Origin: Zygnema cylindricum
Taxonomy: Eukaryota; Streptophyta; Zygnematophyceae; Zygnematales; Zygnemataceae
Direction: 5' to 3'
NCBI GenBank assembly: GCA_037447655.1
Contig: JBBHKE010002785.1
Span: 1 to 21,295, forward strand
DNA: 21,295 nt
A program made the translations under genes and the position numbers. Numbering within the stretch: position 1 is the first letter of the stretch; the number at the start of each line of letters is the position of its first letter. Below, piece by piece: positions 17,120 to 21,295 of this stretch. Under the pieces are notes generated by a model that did not search any database, had not been told where the DNA came from, and saw only the letters and a list, made by a program, of their open reading frames with translations.

Positions 17120-18560
17120 TTCTTTGCTTAGTCATAGACTCTATATCCTTTGACATCCTTATCATATCCTACAAAGTATCCAGGTTTTCCTTTAGCATCT
17201 AGTTTCCAGTTTTTCCTATGCGTGTGAAGTCTGTAAATTGGCTATCGAATACTTTAAGGTGAGAGATATATGGTTTCCTTCCAACCCATCTCCCACAAGG
17301 TGTCATTACCTTTACAACTAAGGTAAAGACTTTATTTTTAATGTAGTAGGCACAGTTCATGGCTTTTGCCCAAAATCTCTTTCCTATTTTTTTGTCGGCC
17401 AACATACTACATGCACTATCTTCTAGTGTTCGGTTTAACCTCTCAGCTACCCCATTTTGTCCCGGGTTATATGGTACAGATTTTTTGTGTCGCACTCCCT
17501 CATCTCTCAAGTATTCCTCAAACTGGTTAGAGCTATATTCCCCCCCATTATCACTCCTTATTCTCCTAATGGGGGTTTCATGCAACTTCTCACTCCAGGC
17601 TTTATATTATTTGAAGTAAGTTTATGTTTCATTCTTTGTTTTTAGGAAGTAGACTCTAGAGTATCTAGACCAGTCATCGGTTGTTGTCAACATAAACCTT
17701 TTTCCTCCAATCGAAGGTACTTTTGAAGGTCCCCAAATATCTGTGTGGACCAGATCTAGGACTTTCTCACCTCTATATGGGGGGGCTTTGGGAAAGGTAA
17801 GTCTGTGAGCCTTACCTAGAGCACAACTACTACGTCTGTGAGCCTTACCTTGAGCACAACCACTACAATCATCCATCATTTCATTATCCCCAAACTGAAT
17901 GCCTTCTACTACCCCAAGCTTTTTCATTTCCCTCAACCTATCAAAATGCACATGCCCCAATCGCTTATGCCAAATCATCAACTTTGGAAAACCAACATAG
18001 TAAGCATTCTTCTTTTCATTACTCAGGTTAAGCCTAAACATTTCTTGGCTACCCTTATCTACCGTGAAGTAGACTTCATCCCCATACTTAGCTGTAAAGC
18101 CTCCCTTTCTAGTGAAGGTATCAAACTCTTTGTCGTCTAACATTGACGTAGAGACAAGATTTTTTCTCAGCTGAGGAATGTAGAGTAGATCTGAGAAGGT
18201 GAGTATAGAAGTTTTTCCTTGCACTAGAACTTTTAGATCTATCGACCCCACTAGATTTGTAGTAACCACTCTCCCATCCCTATACTCTATCCCTATAGTA
18301 GGGATCTTTCTTAGCTTAGTGAAGAGGTGCTTATCAGGACACATACGCATCGATGCACCTGAGTCGGTGATCCATCCTTCTTGTGGAGCTTCTCGAATTT
18401 CTGCGAGAGCACAGTTCTGTTTATGAGGGATCTCTTTCTCCTCCAAACTCTCGTCAAAAAGAAGCTACCTATCTTCCTCCTCACAAGACGCGTCCTCCGT
18501 CTCTCCTTTCACTTTTGTGAACACGAGTGCCTTCTTTTTCCCTTCGGAAGAACCCCCATC
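17120..18560 (-). pseudogene. copia protease-integrase remnant
   Basis: In order: protease with WITDSGAS (catalytic Asp, about 18360-18380); the gag-pre-integrase zinc segment with WHKRLGHV and CSGCAQGKAHR; and the integrase core with VHTDIWGP and the DDWSRY region. A second core block holds RSDNGGEYSSNQF, YNPGQNGVAERLNRT and FWAKAMNCAYYIKN; a GYDKDVKGYRVYD tail follows. In-frame stops lie at 18465-18467, 17622-17624 and 17607-17609, and a frameshift near 17215 precedes the tail. A short direct duplication (GKAHR, about 17805-17850) is visible. Integrase would insert cDNA into chromosomal DNA; this copy cannot be translated through. Confidence 0.9.
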
Positions 18561-19434
18561 CACGGTTCTCTTGGAGCCTCAGCTCTGACAGCTTGACACT
18601 ATTTGCTATGAAGTGTCCCGACATTTTACAAAAGTGACAAAGACCCTTTCGGGGCCTCGGTCCTCCAAACTGATCTCCCTCTCTTTTTTACGGTTTTCTC
18701 GGATCTTTCCCCCACCGGTTTCCTCCTGTAGCTATAGATTTGATGCTCTTTCCCCCTCTCCTTATCTCAATTGTGTTTCCTGCACAAGTATCATCAGGAC
18801 CACTGTGTTCCACTTCCATGAACTGTCAATCATTTCCTATACTTGGTACACTATGTTTTCATACTCGTCGGGTAACTTTATGATCAGAGTGTTAACTTTC
18901 ATCTTCATTGTACCTGTCCACCTGACACTCTTTATCTCCATATACGAAAATGAGAGATCACTACAATAGTATAACATCTTCCCCCCTTTGTAAGTATAAT
19001 TCCCTAACTTTTGTTCGGCCAACTAGAGCTTCTAAATAGTACCAGCTCTATAGATTTCCACCAAACTCACCCACAAATCCTCGACCTTGTAAATGTGAAG
19101 ATGGGGGGTTGCCAAAGCCTGAAACAGGTGTCTAAGAATGAAGTTTTTGGCAACCATGTTGATGTATTCCCACGTTTGGGTATCGTTCGCCGCAGTCTTC
19201 ACGATCGCGGCTCCGGGTGCCGTGGTAATAGGAGCAATACGAGTAAGAGGCGTCTCCTTTTTTTCCCCTTTTCAGACACACTGTTGTCCCCATCATATGC
19301 CTCCCTGCCGCAGCATATGCTGCTGCAAAAAACCTTATTCCACCAAACCCTGGTCGAGTTCCCTGAGGTGGACGTTTCACTTGTCCACTGAAAATACCCC
19401 AGTATCATTTTTCGCACAAAGCCCTTGTCATCAT
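18561..19434 (-). pseudogene. copia gag remnant with damaged zinc knuckle
   Basis: Gag packages the element RNA. The core (about 18835-19175) reads NFILRHLFQAL, LVEIYRAGTI, LAEQKLGNY and LPDEYENIVYQV, typical of copia gag. Two TAG codons lie between the second and third phrases. Further on, in another frame, a CCHC knuckle CHFCKMSGHFIANS (18598-18639) has Ser in place of the last Cys. A frameshift between about 18540 and 18598 separates it from the protease frame. The true start is unclear: the first ATG after the PBS (19434) meets a stop after nine codons. Confidence 0.8.
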
Positions 19435-19483
19435 GGCTTCCCAATAGATGAACCGAGATCCATAAAGGGTGTGCACCCTAGAG

Positions 19484-19498
19484 GGTGGGCCCATAACC
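19484..19498 (-). promoter_or_regulatory. Primer-binding site for an initiator tRNA-Met fragment
   Basis: The 15 bases GGTGGGCCCATAACC (plus strand) equal the anticodon arm of plant initiator tRNA-Met as I recall it, not the tRNA 3' end. On the element strand, GGTTATGGGCCCACC starts immediately after the 5' LTR with no gap. Priming by an internally cleaved initiator tRNA is established for Drosophila copia; most plant copia elements use the 3' end instead. The final CC of the element-strand match, rather than GC, fits plant better than animal tRNA. Confidence 0.8.
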
Positions 19499-19721
19499 TG
19501 CAATTCTGTGGAGGTCTGTGTCCTTTATTAGACTACATAATTCATTGAAGCCTTGAAGTAGTTTTTAACTAACCCACTTTCAGCCACAACCACTGCTGCT
19601 CAAGTAGACAAATTGACAATTTGACTTCACCCCTGTGTAGTCTGGACTCCCCAGAGTCCGAAGCAAAAAGAATCACTGTAAACGGCCAACCAACCGACTA
19701 TTATAGGGTGGCAAAAACGCC

Positions 19722-19729
19722 AATTTATA
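19722..19729 (-). promoter_or_regulatory. TATA box of the copia 5' LTR
   Basis: The minus strand reads TATAAATT, conserved between the two LTRs. It is the best candidate for the promoter driving the genomic RNA, with the transcript starting about 30 bp further on and entering the stem-loop region. Confidence 0.6.
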
Positions 19730-20235
19730 CAAACTCTCAATGAGAGAGGTGACTGTCTACAAAATGTTTCTAACTCCCAAACCCCTCTCACAACCCCTAT
19801 CTACTATAGTATGATAGAATCAAATCATTGTACAGCACAGAGAGGTACTACGGCCGATGTACTTTCTGTATGGCGTGTGTACGACAAAGCCATTGAGTGG
19901 ATGTGTGTCCACTTTTAACTCGTCCTTATGTTCTCCAGAAATATCCGACCGAATGTTATATCTCCACGTGTCGCCAAGTCATGCCATGTCCGAACAATGC
20001 CAAAGTGACCATTCCGAGATTTCGGTGGCGATATGTGCCGTGGGATCATAAACCGACATTTAATAGTAACCGTCGAAACAAATGTCTGGTTCATTTGTTT
20101 CGTGCAAGATCATATTCGCACTATATATTAGTTAGTTCTATGTCCCTTTGTTCGTCATTCTGTTAATTGGATTTAGGATCATTACATAGTTTAAATAATT
20201 ATCATACCCTACATATGTTAAAGAACTTTTACAAT

Positions 20236-20308
20236 AGACCGGTTAGAGTTGACGGCTACGCCAAACTTTGTCGGTCAAAGGTTCGAGTCTTGCCGGAATC
20301 AACCTTTT
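20236..20308 (+). other. tRNA-like block with B box, antisense in copia 5' LTR
   Basis: The plus strand reads GGTTAGAGT, the stem TTGAC (20249-20253)/GTCAA (20274-20278), GGTTCGAGTCT (20280-20290, last base off the B-box consensus), then TTTT at 20305-20308. Compared with the 3' LTR, the outer pair of the central stem changed from C-G to T-A on both sides, so pairing is retained. Confidence 0.6.
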
Positions 20309-20525
20309 ATTGCGAGTGACTTATGTCACTCTTTAGTCTTGTCTATGGAGCTGATGCAGCCATGGCTCCACCTCTCTCTCTCTCCTTCAGTGACCACATC
20401 AAGTACGGGGATAGAGGAAAAAGGTGGAGGTAGACTGCCTGCACTTTACTTTTCTATTTTAGTTTTTTTTTTCTATTAAGATATTCAAACCTAGAAAATA
20501 CTCAATAAATCTAGTGATTTCAACA

Positions 20526-20530
20526 AGACT
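20526..20530. repeat. copia target-site duplication, right
   Basis: agact, against ggact at 14108-14112. Confidence 0.65.
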
Positions 20531-21295
20531 TATTGGTAAATCTAGAACAAATGGAATACACTACATATGTCTACTAGGAATACACTCTATCACCTTATAT
20601 TTTAGTCTTACTATCTAGTAAGTATAACATCAAATTCAAATTGTTAAACTGATGTGTTACAGTGGACATTTCGACTAAGTTGTACTATATGGGAATAACA
20701 TTCAATTCGCAGATTGCGTGTTGTTATGTTTGGCAAATTAATAAATATTACCAAATTTACATACTATGTTTTCAAGTTTATAACGACTTATCGGGTATCA
20801 CATCGCCATATTCCAAATATGTCTCCCTATGTGTGGCATATGATTTCGAAAATCACAATATTTACAACAAACTAAACATGTTGTTATCTCTGAAACCTTA
20901 TGAAGGCAAGTAAACATAGTCCGACAAACTTACTAAATCCTCCTTTACCTGTTGAGTTCAAATTTTAACACCGTGAATTTACATCAACATAACATGTTTT
21001 AAACAAGTCATGCTTGTTATACAAAAGAAATCAATTATAATGGAATGCAATTCAAACATTGTAACGACATGAACTCCAAAACAATACTTGATGAAAAATC
21101 TGTGACACTTTCCATTGAGGCTACACACTTGGAAAATAGAAACGCCTCAAATTTTAACTGCAAAACAAGGCACATGGTACTTTACTAGAAGGAATTACAC
21201 AATATTAACACTATTATCATCCCCTAAGCATAAGAAATATAATCTAATGACGCGGCTTTTTACTTTTAAATAACTACAAATAAAATAAAATAAAT
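20531..21295. other. AT-rich flank, nothing recognised
   Basis: The sequence between the copia element and the window end has no repeat relation to the rest of the window that I can see. The longest frame (83 codons, 20662-20913) has no recognisable motif. Confidence 0.45.

Larger units (their letters stand above)
14113..20525 (-). mobile_element. Full-length Ty1/copia LTR retrotransposon (decayed)
   Basis: A 6,413-bp element read on the minus strand. Order: 5' LTR (19499-20525), PBS (19484-19498), gag, protease, integrase, reverse transcriptase, RNase H, PPT (15117-15131), 3' LTR (14113-15116). Integrase before reverse transcriptase defines Ty1/copia. Both LTRs run TGTTGAAATC...AATTGCA and agree at about nine of ten positions by eye, so insertion is not recent. 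Coding regions hold at least six in-frame stops and several frameshifts, so the copy cannot encode its own proteins. The LTRs are unusually long for copia (about 1 kb) and carry tRNA-like and stem-loop structures. Confidence 0.93.
19499..20525 (-). repeat. copia 5' LTR
   Basis: Ends are the same as in the 3' LTR (plus-strand TGCAATT... and ...TTTCAACA), followed by agact. It contains a TATAAATT box (minus strand, plus 19722-19729), a GTAC hairpin, hairpin GGACTC-TGGG-GAGTCC in the leader (plus about 19646-19661) and the antisense tRNA-like block. Confidence 0.92.

Noticed and set aside
19138-19548. A 136-codon plus-strand frame opposite copia gag, PBS and LTR
   Set aside because: It is antisense to the retrotransposon, crosses the PBS and LTR boundary, and has no domain.

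Overview
The window looks like transposon-packed intergenic DNA from a eukaryotic nuclear genome, most likely a plant. I found no intact host gene, rRNA, functional tRNA gene or CRISPR array. The plant inference rests on three points: a Ty1/copia element whose primer-binding site matches the anticodon arm of initiator tRNA-Met in its plant form better than its animal form, repeated CACGTG/ACGTGG motifs inside LTRs, and a mixture of hAT-, PIF/Harbinger-like and TA-target MITEs. I cannot name the species.

Layout. Bases 1-1690 hold two tandem, diverged LTR-like units on the + strand, related to the LTRs of the copia element far to the right. Bases 1946-2695 (+) and 8617-9396 (-) are two inverted copies of one 750-780 bp non-coding transposon with GGGTNTGTCTCC termini and TAA/TTA target duplications. 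Between them lie TA microsatellites, a palindromic stretch and a complete hAT transposon (3178-7739). The hAT element has 13-bp terminal inverted repeats and a perfect 8-bp target duplication (ctaccagc). Its spliced transposase gene (3877-6118) is dead. A 791-bp TA-flanked element (6708-7498) sits inside the hAT, and a 217-bp MITE (7191-7407) sits inside that.

Bases 9403-10060 hold a 266-bp tandem duplication and a lone transposon end. At 10735-11263 a second copy of the 217-bp MITE has itself been split by a 307-bp insertion that carries 8-bp flanking repeats. Bases 11266-14107 are non-coding, with two pyrimidine-rich tracts and one copy of a dispersed repeat.

Bases 14113-20525 are a full-length copia retrotransposon on the minus strand. 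It has about 1-kb LTRs, near-matching 5-bp flanks (ggact/agact), a PBS and a PPT. Its gag, protease, integrase, reverse transcriptase and RNase H remnants are broken by many stops and frameshifts. Bases 20526-21295 show nothing recognisable.

The most unusual signal is shared by all four LTR copies. Each carries an antisense tRNA-like block in its U3, a long GTAC hairpin before a GATTGG box, and (around the predicted transcript start) a row of short stem-loops with AGGG-type loops. The stems differ between copies while pairing is kept. This suggests conserved RNA or DNA structure in this LTR family.
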